A DNA stretch of 50,341 nt from Planctomycetaceae bacterium. Lineage in GTDB: Bacteria; Planctomycetota; Planctomycetia; Pirellulales; Pirellulaceae. Position 1 is the first letter of the stretch. Each line of letters starts with the position of its first letter. The position numbers were made by a program, and so were the translations under genes. The notes beneath the pieces are model-generated. The model saw only the letters and a program-made list of their open reading frames with translations. It ran no database searches and was not told the DNA's origin. Below are positions 25,106 to 34,201 of this stretch, piece after piece. The stretch lies in assembly GCA_024642765.1 (NCBI GenBank), contig JAHEAM010000001.1:1-50341 (forward strand), given 5' to 3'.

Positions 25106-28012
25106 TTGTCGTTAACTCAACCAAGGTCGTTAGAATTGGAAATCACCTGCACGATTTGTCGACATGTGGTCCAATATTTTGAGAGGACGCCTAAGTTTTG
25201 CTCCGAATGTGGTGCGGCCTACGCCTCAGAGGAATCGGTGGATTTTCACGCCTTATTGCCACAGGCACCGACCGAGGCCACTGTAGCGCCAACGGGTTTC
25301 TACACACAAACACCCACTGAATCGAATCCAACAAGAATTGGTGGCTACGAAATATTGCGCGAGCTCGGTAGCGGCGGCATGGGTCGAGTTTTTGAGGCTC
25401 TTGACAAAGAGTCGGGGCGTTCCGTAGCGCTAAAGATCCTTTCGTGCCCTAAGGCCAAACGCGACGCGGATGCCGTAGAGCGATTCTTGCGTGAGGGCCA
25501 GTTGGCAGCAAAGGTCTCGCATCCCCGTTCAACCTTTGTTTATGAAGCCGGATTTGCCAACGATCAGCCGTTCATTGCAATGGAGTTGATGCCGGGCAGA
25601 ACGCTCGCCGACGAGTTACGGGAAACGGGACGGTTGGAATTAAAACGCGCTGTCGACGCCATCTTGGATGTCATTGATGGACTGCAGGCGGCGCATCAAA
25701 TCGGTGTCGTGCACCGTGACGTTAAGCCCTCGAATTGTTTTATCGAAGATGATGGCAGGATTAAAATCGGCGATTTTGGTCTGAGCAAGAGTTTGGTCGC
25801 CAATGCAAACTTGACACGCACAGGCACTTTCATGGGGACACCCAGTTTTGCATCGCCGGAACAAGTTCGTGGTGCAAAAGTTGATCACCGAACCGACATC
25901 TACTCCATTGGCGCGACACTCTATGAACTTTTGACGGGGCGTCCACCATTTGTGGGTGACGCAATGTCTGTGACGGCTCAAATTATTTCGGATTTCCCCG
26001 ATCGGCTTCGAAAACACAATCCACAAATCCCCAAGGGGGTTGAGCAGATTGTACTGCAGGCTATTGAAAAGGATCCCGAAAAACGTTTTCAAGATCTCGA
26101 TGCCATTCGCAGTTCCTTGCTGCCGTTCGCATCCCAAGGAACATCGCTCGCACAAACAGGCCGGAGAGTTGCGGCGTTTATGATGGACTACTTTAGCATT
26201 CAACTCTTGTTCCAAATAGCAATGGCCTTGGTGGGCCTGTTGTTGGCCTACCAGATGCATATAGAAATATCCGCTATGTCTCCAGAAGAGATGATGAACT
26301 TCAAAAGCAAAATAGCAACCATGCAAAACTGGGGTGGCATTGCGAATTGGTTTTTTGCGGTTGGCTGGTTCAGCGTCTGGGAATGGTCAACGGGTGCTAC
26401 GCTAGGCAAACAACTGATGGGGATACGTGTGACAAACTCCCGTGGAGAGCGTCCAAACTTGTGGAGAAGCACTCTGCGGAGTTTTGCGATTCCCGGCGGC
26501 TTTGGAATCTTACTGATTACCGCTGTCGCGAGATTTTGGAGCGATCCAACGGAGACGTTTACAACGGAGCATTATCTCTATGTGTGGGTTACCAATATTT
26601 TGACTCTGACGCTATTAGGATTATTTTGTTTTTCAACAATGCGTCAGTCCAATGGTATGCGCGGCATTCATGACTTGCTCAGCGGCACACACGTTATTCA
26701 ATTGTTTTCAGCCCGATTTCAATCAAAAGGTTTGAATGCAAGCCTCCCCATCAAACCTTGCCATCAAGTCCTCCAATTTGGTCGATTCAAGGCGACTGGC
26801 GAATTGCGTTCGAATACAGGTAATGCCAACGTTTTGATAGGTTTGGACGAGACACTTGATCGAAAGGCTTTGATTTTTCGGAACTGTGGGGCTGACTCAA
26901 ATTCTGCTTGCGTATTCAAAAACGTAAATCGCGCAACACGCAGCCGTTGGTTGCAAAGCGGATTCGACGAAAACGGTTTGTGGAATGCATTTGAGTATTT
27001 CGGTGGCGTTCCGTTTTCGTTTGTTGTGACTCGTATGCGCAATGTGGATTGGACTGAGATCAAGAATGCGATCTTTGATTTAACGCGAGAGTTAGAGGCA
27101 GCCGTTTCCGATCAAACCTTACCTCAAAGGTTGTCATTTGATTATTTCATGATTGGCACCGAAGGTCACGGACGGTTGATCGATTTCCCAGTCAACATTA
27201 CTGGCCAATCCAAAGGCCTGACAGTCGGAGCTACGAAAAATCCCTCGACAAGTGATATCGAAAGAGCAAACGAATTGCTGCGAAATGTACTCGATTGGTG
27301 TTTGACAAACCTGCCACTGTCAGAGCCAACGACCAAAATCATTAATGATTTTCGTCGTCGCTCATCAACGTTGCAGTCGATCACGATTCTCAAGGAACAA
27401 CTCGATATTGAAAATCGTCGTGAGTCTCGACTGTATTGGGATTCGAGAATCGGTGTTTTGGCTGCTTCAGCAGGGCTGGAATGGCCCATCATCACTGGAG
27501 TAATATCGCTCTTGAGTTGGATATTGTTTTCGAGGCTCGACTATTTTCCCATTTGGAAAACCGCCTGTGCGTGGGTATTCGTTTTGCTGGGTTGTTATTT
27601 CTTGGGAAAAATCACCAAGGGCGGCCCTGCGTTTCAATTCCTCGGCATCGAACTAAGAAACAAGAAAGGACAACCGGCCGCTAGTTGGTTATGCGGTCTG
27701 CGAATGGCATTAAGTTGGTCTGCAATCTGCGCTTCCGCAATTTTGGCGCCTTGCCTGGTCGATGTTGGTTTGTCACGTATGAACGAAAACAATCCAGCGG
27801 ATGTAGCGGTCTTCGAAAAAACGATTACGGACCAACTTCCCTCTGTGCCAACAAGCCAATCAGCCAGTCAGCATTCGATGGAGTTTAACGCCATGTTAAT
27901 CGTATCTTTGGTCGCATCGATCATCACTTTTGCAGGGGCGGTTGTTTCAGTCGCTTCACCGCAGCGTGGCATTCCCGACTTCATTTTGGGCACGCGACTT
28001 CGGCCTAAATAG
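25106..28012 (+). CDS. Zinc-ribbon Ser/Thr kinase with two RDD modules and a degenerate second kinase domain
   Basis: 968 residues; the TTG at 25106 is the first start after a stop at 25097. Domains in order: zinc ribbon (C15, C18, C32, C35); complete kinase at about 81-340 (GSGGMGRVF loop, K110, VVHRDVKPSN with D205, DFG 223-225); RDD membrane domain at about 353-533 (RRVAAFMMDYF, TGATLGKQLMGIRV, RGIHDLLSGTHV); a degenerate kinase-like segment at about 557-760 (FGRFKATGELR, LIGLDETLDRKALI, LIDFPVN in the DFG position); and a second RDD-like membrane module at about 780-965 (FQFLGIELRNKKGQPA, RGIPDFILGTRL). The first kinase is predicted active. Function unknown; an envelope sensor-kinase is inferred. 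Divergent from the FHA pseudokinase gene. Confidence 0.9.
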   Translation: MSLTQPRSLELEITCTICRHVVQYFERTPKFCSECGAAYASEESVDFHALLPQAPTEATVAPTGFYTQTPTESNPTRIGGYEILRELGSGGMGRVFEALDKESGRSVALKILSCPKAKRDADAVERFLREGQLAAKVSHPRSTFVYEAGFANDQPFIAMELMPGRTLADELRETGRLELKRAVDAILDVIDGLQAAHQIGVVHRDVKPSNCFIEDDGRIKIGDFGLSKSLVANANLTRTGTFMGTPSFASPEQVRGAKVDHRTDIYSIGATLYELLTGRPPFVGDAMSVTAQIISDFPDRLRKHNPQIPKGVEQIVLQAIEKDPEKRFQDLDAIRSSLLPFASQGTSLAQTGRRVAAFMMDYFSIQLLFQIAMALVGLLLAYQMHIEISAMSPEEMMNFKSKIATMQNWGGIANWFFAVGWFSVWEWSTGATLGKQLMGIRVTNSRGERPNLWRSTLRSFAIPGGFGILLITAVARFWSDPTETFTTEHYLYVWVTNILTLTLLGLFCFSTMRQSNGMRGIHDLLSGTHVIQLFSARFQSKGLNASLPIKPCHQVLQFGRFKATGELRSNTGNANVLIGLDETLDRKALIFRNCGADSNSACVFKNVNRATRSRWLQSGFDENGLWNAFEYFGGVPFSFVVTRMRNVDWTEIKNAIFDLTRELEAAVSDQTLPQRLSFDYFMIGTEGHGRLIDFPVNITGQSKGLTVGATKNPSTSDIERANELLRNVLDWCLTNLPLSEPTTKIINDFRRRSSTLQSITILKEQLDIENRRESRLYWDSRIGVLAASAGLEWPIITGVISLLSWILFSRLDYFPIWKTACAWVFVLLGCYFLGKITKGGPAFQFLGIELRNKKGQPAASWLCGLRMALSWSAICASAILAPCLVDVGLSRMNENNPADVAVFEKTITDQLPSVPTSQSASQHSMEFNAMLIVSLVASIITFAGAVVSVASPQRGIPDFILGTRLRPK

Positions 28013-28055
28013 AAAACCGTAACCCAAACAATAAATGATTTCCGTCAAGCCGGAC

Positions 28056-29567
28056 TTACCGAATCACTTCGCCACCATCCGGGGTCAGCATTGCTCGCAG
28101 TTTGTTAGGATCGATATCGGCCGGCAGCCTTTCGGCACTTCCATCAAACATCCCGACCAAAATGGGTTCCTTTGAATCCGTAAAGTACCGAACGATTTCA
28201 TCGATGGTCATATCGTTTTCAGCAGCCCACGGTAACTCGCGATCCGTTTTGATAAACGCAATTGTATTGGAGGTACCGTCCGTTATGTTGCCCATGCGAA
28301 GAATTGGCTTATCCAATTTGACGCCAACGATCCCCGTTGTTTTACCGTTGTGTCCAAAGAACGTTGGCATTTTATCAATGAGGAAGGCATTCGATTCACT
28401 ATCATTGTCATCGTCGAAGTCAACAGTGTCGAAATCAATTTCGCTGTCCAAGTACTTCGATAGATAAACCCGCCAACTCAGGTCATTATCGGAATCCGCG
28501 ACGTCACCAAAAGGAAAATGCCTGTTGGAATCGTAGTAAAAATGAAGTGCCATCACGACCTGTTGCATGTCATTGATTTCAGTGGCTTTTTCCGCGGCAC
28601 GTTGCACTTCGGGCACGAGGGCCGCGAGCCTTTTGTCAAGGCTGGCGGGGCGTTTTGCGGTGATAACAATGTTTGATTCGGATTCGGACACAGTCAGTCC
28701 TTCGCCAAGCTCTTTCATGATCTTTACCATGTCTTCTAAGTTGTCCGGCACGTACTCAGAACGTTCACTAATCAAATTGCGAATCAACTCGACGACCGCA
28801 TCAGCCAATTCGTGAACCGTCTTGGTTTCACCCTCGCGGCCCGACAAAGTAATCTGAATCATTTCGTCCTTGTCAGGATTGGCCAGAGCAAAAATGGTCT
28901 TGACGCTCGAGAGCTTCGAGAGGATTCCTACGATTTCGGGAGGCATGAAACCGGCACTTGCACCCAACTCGCGCAGTAGGTCTTCACAATCCGTCAAATC
29001 GGCTGCAAATCGCAGTGCCGAGCCATCCGTTTTTGACCACAACTTGAGCAGTGCCTCGGACGCAATATCCGAGTTCCATTGTGTCAAATAATTGTCAGTA
29101 CCAATTAGCAGAGTCAGGTCGTCTGGCATATTGGCCGCGACGTTTTTGGGGCCGAACTGGGGACGATAGATTTTTCGGCCGTCAAGTTCGTCTTCTTCCG
29201 AGCTGGATTTCACCGAATCGAAAATTCCGTCAAGTTGACCGGCCTCGCGGACGAGCATTTTTAACAACATGCTCGTGGGAAACTCGTCACCGTTGGATTC
29301 GCGAAGCACACTTAAGTCTACTGGTATCGCGAATTGAAACTCAATTTGCAGGTCGTTAAGTTTTAGTCCGGCGGGAAGTAACCCAAGTAGGTTACCATTT
29401 TGCATCAGCAATTCGCCGGCCGGGGTAAGCAAGCTCTCGAGATCCAACGAAGCTCGCAAATTCGCGCGCTCGTCAGCAGGCAAATCCGTTTGAGCAAAAG
29501 TCGCCGCTGCAATCAAGAAAACAAACAAAAAACAAACAGTTGTCAGGACCCGAAACTGACTCATCAC
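28056..29567 (-). CDS. Exported DUF1559-like protein
   Basis: 503 residues. N-terminal signal peptide (RVLTTVCFLFVFLIAAATFA, then QTDLPADER). The first 320 residues are soluble and helical/beta with no motif I know. The C-terminal part recalls DUF1559 proteins of planctomycetes: NDMQQVVMALHFYYDSNRHF, WRVYLSKYLD, MGNITDGTSNTIAFIKTD, and near the end GMFDGSAERLP, which resembles their H/F-x-DG tail. The family is numerous in planctomycetes and often pseudopilin-like, but this one has a signal peptide instead of a pilin N-terminus. Role unknown. It converges with the double-kinase gene and lies 156 bp from trmN6. Confidence 0.7.
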   Translation of the reverse strand: MMSQFRVLTTVCFLFVFLIAAATFAQTDLPADERANLRASLDLESLLTPAGELLMQNGNLLGLLPAGLKLNDLQIEFQFAIPVDLSVLRESNGDEFPTSMLLKMLVREAGQLDGIFDSVKSSSEEDELDGRKIYRPQFGPKNVAANMPDDLTLLIGTDNYLTQWNSDIASEALLKLWSKTDGSALRFAADLTDCEDLLRELGASAGFMPPEIVGILSKLSSVKTIFALANPDKDEMIQITLSGREGETKTVHELADAVVELIRNLISERSEYVPDNLEDMVKIMKELGEGLTVSESESNIVITAKRPASLDKRLAALVPEVQRAAEKATEINDMQQVVMALHFYYDSNRHFPFGDVADSDNDLSWRVYLSKYLDSEIDFDTVDFDDDNDSESNAFLIDKMPTFFGHNGKTTGIVGVKLDKPILRMGNITDGTSNTIAFIKTDRELPWAAENDMTIDEIVRYFTDSKEPILVGMFDGSAERLPADIDPNKLRAMLTPDGGEVIR

Positions 29568-29723
29568 ATACTCCTTCTGTTTTCAATGGACGAATGGAAT
29601 ACATCGACGTCCCGCTGACATTGCCGGAGTCAAATAGCTTTCGCCTGTCTTCAGCGAATGAATCTCACTTAAGAACCTATTAGAACCGCGCTCGTAGCCC
29701 CACTCAAGCGACATTGCTCCCTT

Positions 29724-30488
29724 TCAATCAAGCTTTAAATGAAATTCACGAGTCAATGACTCGTATTTTTCCGAATACTGGTGCCTTGAGGTCTCGACCA
29801 CAAGTTCGTCGACCACAGGCGTCGAAACCGATCCGCGAGAAAGCGACAACAGCGAACGTTTAGGAGCACGGCCGGGCAGCGGCAACACATTTGTGCGGCG
29901 GTTTAGGCTCAACGATTGGGTTTCAGCCAATTCAATGGTTGCCTCAGCGGCGTCGAAAGGAATGATCAACGACAAAACACCTGTTGGCGCAAGCAATTGA
30001 TTCGCACCCGCAATCAACTCGTCCATTCGCAACGAGCACTGGTGCCGAGCAGCGGAGCGTTGCCGTAACGGCGATTCAAGGTGATTCAAGAAATAAGGCG
30101 GATTACTGACGATCAAATCGAAAGCTCTCGTTGCCTCACTTTGCTGCGCAACATATTCCTGAAACGAAGTGTTGGCAATCGCGATCCTACTCGGCCATGG
30201 CGACGCTAACACGTTCTCGTTCGCCTGCTCGGCGGCGGCGGCGTCAATCTCAAGGCCGACGATCTCGGCTTCTTCAAAACGCTGCGCAAGCATCAGGGCA
30301 ATCAGTCCACAGCCGGTGCCGATGTCCAACATGCGATTGCCGTGTCGTGGCAGCATTGCCCAAGCACCTAACAAAACGCCGTCGGTGCCAACCTTCATCG
30401 CACATCGGTCATGACCGATTGTGAATTGTTTGAATCGAAAGGGCACGCTCATGTCAGTCCGCTTGTTTTCTCTTAGCTTGCCCAACAT
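29724..30488 (-). CDS. trmN6: tRNA1(Val) (adenine-37-N6)-methyltransferase-like
   Basis: Methylates N6 of A37 in tRNA-Val using S-adenosylmethionine (known for E. coli YfiC). ATGs at 30488 and 30452 are both possible; the shorter begins MSVPFRFKQFTIGHDRCAMK. The family's FKQF and HDRCAMKVGTDGVLLGAW are present, then motif I LDIGTGCGLIALMLAQ and the catalytic FDLIVSNPPYFLN (NPPY). The C-terminal domain has GRAPKRSLLSL, also typical. No clear Shine-Dalgarno decides between the starts. It is upstream of and collinear with the DUF1559-like gene, and divergent from the CPBP-like gene by 110 bp. Confidence 0.88.
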   Translation of the reverse strand: MLGKLRENKRTDMSVPFRFKQFTIGHDRCAMKVGTDGVLLGAWAMLPRHGNRMLDIGTGCGLIALMLAQRFEEAEIVGLEIDAAAAEQANENVLASPWPSRIAIANTSFQEYVAQQSEATRAFDLIVSNPPYFLNHLESPLRQRSAARHQCSLRMDELIAGANQLLAPTGVLSLIIPFDAAEATIELAETQSLSLNRRTNVLPLPGRAPKRSLLSLSRGSVSTPVVDELVVETSRHQYSEKYESLTREFHLKLD

Positions 30489-30598
30489 TCGCAGGTTTCG
30501 CTAGCATTTGGGAAAAAAATCTCAAGGCGTATTCGATCCGCCTGTCTTTATGTCAGCGCTTTCGATACAAGGCTGCATCGTACTAACATAAATCCTAG

Positions 30599-32086
30599 TT
30601 GCTAACTCATGGTGTTGTCTGCGTGGCCTCGTGTGAGACTCGTGTTCGAAATACTCCGTCCCGATTGGACTGTGTGCTCAGTTTGGTCTTGATCGGCGGA
30701 TTTGTCGTTTGCATGTTGGCCGCGATTTGGTTTCCGGACCTAACGGTTTCTAAATGGGGGTTGGGAGCTGTAATTGTGGGTATGAGCTTGCGGGTCAGAC
30801 CAGACCGCGAATATTTCACATCTGCGTTCTTTGCGAGTTGGCGATCAAAAACCGAATGGATCGCCGCCGCAAAATTGACTTTGACGATGACGGCCATCTT
30901 AATCGGCCTAAGTCTTTGCTTTGGGACATGGAGTGGTGACCTTGGCGCCGTTTTCGGTGACAAGTCATTGCGGCATTGGATGATGGTGAAATTGCCAACG
31001 GTTGGGCTGCAGCAATGGTTGTTGTTGATCCTGTTGTTGCCGTTGTTGCTGACCGTTTGTCGCAAACGCACTCAGGCAACCATTGCCGGGGCTTCCATTT
31101 TTTCTCTCGTACATTTACCTAATCCGCTGTTGATGTTGTTGACTTGGGTTGTCAGTATTTTTTGGATCCGCAATTTTCAACGTGGCAATCAAATCTTGCC
31201 GATCATAGCGTCGCATTTTTTCTTGGCGGTCGTTGCTGCGGGATTGTGCGGTGAGTATTCATTCAACATGCGGGTGGGGCCAAAATGCCTGGCACTTTAT
31301 CCAACGCCGATTGAAGAAAACAGCTCGCGTGAAGGTTCACGGTACTATCACTGGCCTCAATGCATTCTCGGTTGCGTCAAACAAATGACACAAGAAACCG
31401 ATTACGTAACGCTTCAAGGCTGGAGCATTGACACAATCCATCGCGATGCACCCTCGAAATTCTATTTGGAAAACAAAGGAAAACTCACGCCGATCGCGCA
31501 AGCGAAGACTTCGGAAATTGCTCCCGAACAATTCGACGACGCGGCGCAATCAGGATTTTGTAATGGCAAATGTTTCGCATTTGAATTGCGTTTTCCTGTT
31601 GCGGATCTTGAGCCTGGAAATGAAGCGAAAATTTGGGCTGCCAACGCAAATGGCTGGCTGGCACCTCTCGTCGCCGAAGGCCGCATTGCCCCCTCAGCAT
31701 TGGTTCCCGTAGGATACACGCTGGTTCAGTTCCCCCAAAAAATCGACGGTCGCATCACCAAAGTTGTGCAGCGGAATCAAACATTGTCTGTACGCGGCTG
31801 GGTTGCAGAACAAGACGGCAATCCTGCCTGTGAACAAGTGTTAGTTGTCAACAAGATGGTTGATCAGGAAAGACAATTCGCGACGTACGATTGCGAATTC
31901 GCTACCCCAGTTCCGAATTTCAACGCCGGACGAATATTTCAAGTCAAATGCGCGGAACCCCAAGAATCAAACGCGAACGATTTCGCCTTTTTTGCGGTCG
32001 ATCAACGTCAACGTCTACACCGATTGGCCATGACGCCCGCCGCAACGGTTGAAATAAGCAAATTGCAATCAACTGGACATTTTTAG
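30599..32086 (+). CDS. CPBP-like membrane protein with two C-terminal beta-sandwich-like repeats
   Basis: 495 residues from a TTG at 30599 (a GTG at 30623 is an alternative). About six to seven membrane helices fill residues 25-245. Motifs fit the CPBP/Abi intramembrane protease family: VHLPNP after SIFSL (motif-2 His) and IIASHFFLA (last His); the first motif is QQ (LQQWLLLILLL) instead of EE, so proteolytic activity is doubtful. The C-terminal 240 residues hold two similar segments, VTLQGWSID... and LSVRGWVAE..., each about 90 residues with a GW strand and a Cys-rich first copy; similar repeats occur in glycosyltransferase tails. Outside location inferred. It is 42 bp upstream of the PAP2-like gene, probably cotranscribed. 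Confidence 0.65.
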   Translation: MLTHGVVCVASCETRVRNTPSRLDCVLSLVLIGGFVVCMLAAIWFPDLTVSKWGLGAVIVGMSLRVRPDREYFTSAFFASWRSKTEWIAAAKLTLTMTAILIGLSLCFGTWSGDLGAVFGDKSLRHWMMVKLPTVGLQQWLLLILLLPLLLTVCRKRTQATIAGASIFSLVHLPNPLLMLLTWVVSIFWIRNFQRGNQILPIIASHFFLAVVAAGLCGEYSFNMRVGPKCLALYPTPIEENSSREGSRYYHWPQCILGCVKQMTQETDYVTLQGWSIDTIHRDAPSKFYLENKGKLTPIAQAKTSEIAPEQFDDAAQSGFCNGKCFAFELRFPVADLEPGNEAKIWAANANGWLAPLVAEGRIAPSALVPVGYTLVQFPQKIDGRITKVVQRNQTLSVRGWVAEQDGNPACEQVLVVNKMVDQERQFATYDCEFATPVPNFNAGRIFQVKCAEPQESNANDFAFFAVDQRQRLHRLAMTPAATVEISKLQSTGHF

Positions 32087-32128
32087 ATTTTCGAGAACAC
32101 AACGCAGTTCGACTGCGAAGAGTTGGAA

Positions 32129-33196
32129 ATGCAAAACAAGATTTCATTACGACGAATATTTATTGGCTGTTGCCTTGATAAAAGCCATGCCGAGTACCCC
32201 GTCCGCGCTGCACTTGCTGGAAATCGAGCACTCACGTGCGTTGGTCTGACACGAATCTATTTGACTTTTGTTTTCATTGCCTTGTATTCTTTTCCTGGTT
32301 TCGCACTTGCACAGTCATTGTCGCAAAACCCGATCTCGCAAGTTTTGGATTCACCATTTCCGGATTCCCCACCCATCACGAGCGATGCACAGTTGCCAAC
32401 CAACGAACTTTCGTATCCTGCGGGAAATGAATGGCCATCGAATGAATTGGATTACTCGCTGGACGTTAACGCTGGCATCGACGATTCGATCGGCCACACC
32501 CCGGCCACGGTATGGGAGGTTCTGGTTAATGATCAGCGTCAATTTTACTCTCGAAAAACGTTGCGCCCCTTGATCATCGGTTTGTCGGCAAGTGCCGTGC
32601 TCGCCAATACTCGCATGGATCAAGAATTTGCCGATTGGTATCAGGACAACGTTCGAAGTAACACGTCGGATGATATCGCTAAATTCGCGAAGGTTTTTGG
32701 TGAGCATTTCCAAATGGCTGGAATATTTGCCGTAACCTCGATTGGGAGTCGAGTACTCAATGTGAATCCCAATATACAAGTTTGGAGCGATCGCAGTTTG
32801 CGAAGTCTGTTGGTTGGCGTGCCACCGCTCTGGTTGTTGCAACGGAGTATTGGATCCAGCCGGCCCAATGACATGCCGCCATCATCCAATTGGGACTTTT
32901 GGGCTGATGACAACGGTGCAAGTGGCCACGCGTTTGTCGGTGCCGTTCCCTTCTTGGTCGCCTCGCAACTTGCAGAACGTCCTGTCTACAAAGCTGGATG
33001 GATTGCCGCCTCGACCTTGACAGGTTGGTCGCGTATCAACGACAACGATCATTACCTTTCGCAAGTCGTCTTGGGTTGGTGTCTCGCCTACGCTTCGACC
33101 CAAGCCATTCGCCGCTCCGACTATGACTTGGGAATCGAAATCCGTCCACAGATGATTGGCTCGACGCCTGGCGCAGGCATCAGCTGGGATTATTGA
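32129..33196 (+). CDS. PAP2-family phosphatase-like exported/membrane protein
   Basis: 355 residues from the ATG at 32129 (TTG at 32123 also in frame). A hydrophobic segment near residues 40-57 (IYLTFVFIALYSFPGFALAQ) is a signal peptide or anchor. The PAP2 signatures are present: RSIGSSRPND, GASGHAFVGAVPF (the PSGH-type motif) and SRINDNDHYLSQVVLGW (SRx5Hx3D motif), but the last Asp is Gln, so the charge relay is altered. The family removes phosphate from lipid phosphates such as undecaprenyl or phosphatidate. Its stop codon overlaps the convergent fmt gene by 17 bp. Confidence 0.8.
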   Translation: MQNKISLRRIFIGCCLDKSHAEYPVRAALAGNRALTCVGLTRIYLTFVFIALYSFPGFALAQSLSQNPISQVLDSPFPDSPPITSDAQLPTNELSYPAGNEWPSNELDYSLDVNAGIDDSIGHTPATVWEVLVNDQRQFYSRKTLRPLIIGLSASAVLANTRMDQEFADWYQDNVRSNTSDDIAKFAKVFGEHFQMAGIFAVTSIGSRVLNVNPNIQVWSDRSLRSLLVGVPPLWLLQRSIGSSRPNDMPPSSNWDFWADDNGASGHAFVGAVPFLVASQLAERPVYKAGWIAASTLTGWSRINDNDHYLSQVVLGWCLAYASTQAIRRSDYDLGIEIRPQMIGSTPGAGISWDY

Positions 33197-34166
33197 TCGG
33201 GCCCGCGAATAATTGGCCGACAGCGATGGGATATCCGCGCAAAAAGGCGTCGATTGGCATCGACTTCTTGCCAGCCGGTTGAACCATCATTAACTCAAGT
33301 TGTCCCTGGCCTGTTTGCACTACAAGTGAATCTCGGTCGCGTTTGATGACAGTTCCGGGCGAGTCCGATATGCCGGAAGACGGAACATGGGATTCATAGA
33401 CGCAAGCGGCGTTGATAATCAAACGGATGGGCGTTGACTCAGGTCTTAGCCACTCGGTAAACGTTCCGGGCCATGGTTGAAAGGCGCGAACCTGATTCAC
33501 GATTTGTTGTGCCGAACGCTGCCAACGAATCCAGCCGTCTTCCTTGCGCAGTCGACGTGCTGACGTAGCTAATGCAGGATCCTGAAGAACACCTATCGCC
33601 GAAGTGCCATCCCAATTGGTCAATAAACCGATGGAATCCAAAACAGGTTGCACGCCCAATTGCGATAACCTTGGCTCAATACTCTCCGTTGTGTCGTTGG
33701 TTTCGATCGGCAATGTTGCCGTATTTAAGACAGGTCCACCATCGAGCTTGGATGTCATGTGTATGACGCTAACGCCTGTTGTCGTTTCGCCGCGATAGAT
33801 CGCCCAGTTGATGGGAGCTGCCCCACGGTAACGCGGCAAGAGCGACCCATGCAAATTAACACCACCCAAACGCGCCGCAGCCAGACATTCTTTGGAAAGA
33901 ATTTGCCCAAAGTCGCATACAACAAATAGGTCCGCATTTATCTGCCGGAGAACATCCACAAACGAGACTTCGTTAGCGTCAGACGGAGCAAAGACCGCGA
34001 GCTCACGTGCCTCGGCCAGTTCACGCATAGGGTTTGCCGCCGATTTACGTCGCTTGCCCGCGTCGTCGATCGGGCGTGTGACTAACGCAACGACTTCATG
34101 ACTCGTAAGCAATTCCGAAAAAGTTGGAACGGCAAAAGGACCCGTTCCAAACATCACGATTTTCAT
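33180..34166 (-). CDS. fmt: Methionyl-tRNA formyltransferase
   Basis: Adds a formyl group from 10-formyl-THF to initiator Met-tRNA. The ATG at 34166 gives MKIVMFGTGPFAVPTFSELL, matching the family start; 14 codons upstream are unlikely. The formyl-transfer site is VNLHGSLLPRYRGAAPIN (Asn, His), and IHMTSKLDGGPVL supplies the Asp. About 328 residues, normal length, with the C-terminal OB-like domain (PWPGTFTEWLR and onward). It is 35 bp downstream of def, an operon found in many bacteria that links formylation and deformylation. It overlaps the PAP2-like gene at its 3' end. Confidence 0.94.
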   Translation of the reverse strand: MKIVMFGTGPFAVPTFSELLTSHEVVALVTRPIDDAGKRRKSAANPMRELAEARELAVFAPSDANEVSFVDVLRQINADLFVVCDFGQILSKECLAAARLGGVNLHGSLLPRYRGAAPINWAIYRGETTTGVSVIHMTSKLDGGPVLNTATLPIETNDTTESIEPRLSQLGVQPVLDSIGLLTNWDGTSAIGVLQDPALATSARRLRKEDGWIRWQRSAQQIVNQVRAFQPWPGTFTEWLRPESTPIRLIINAACVYESHVPSSGISDSPGTVIKRDRDSLVVQTGQGQLELMMVQPAGKKSMPIDAFLRGYPIAVGQLFAGPINNPS

Positions 34167-34201
34167 AGGGCAACGCTGGGTGATTAGAGTTTGGTTTTCG
34201 A

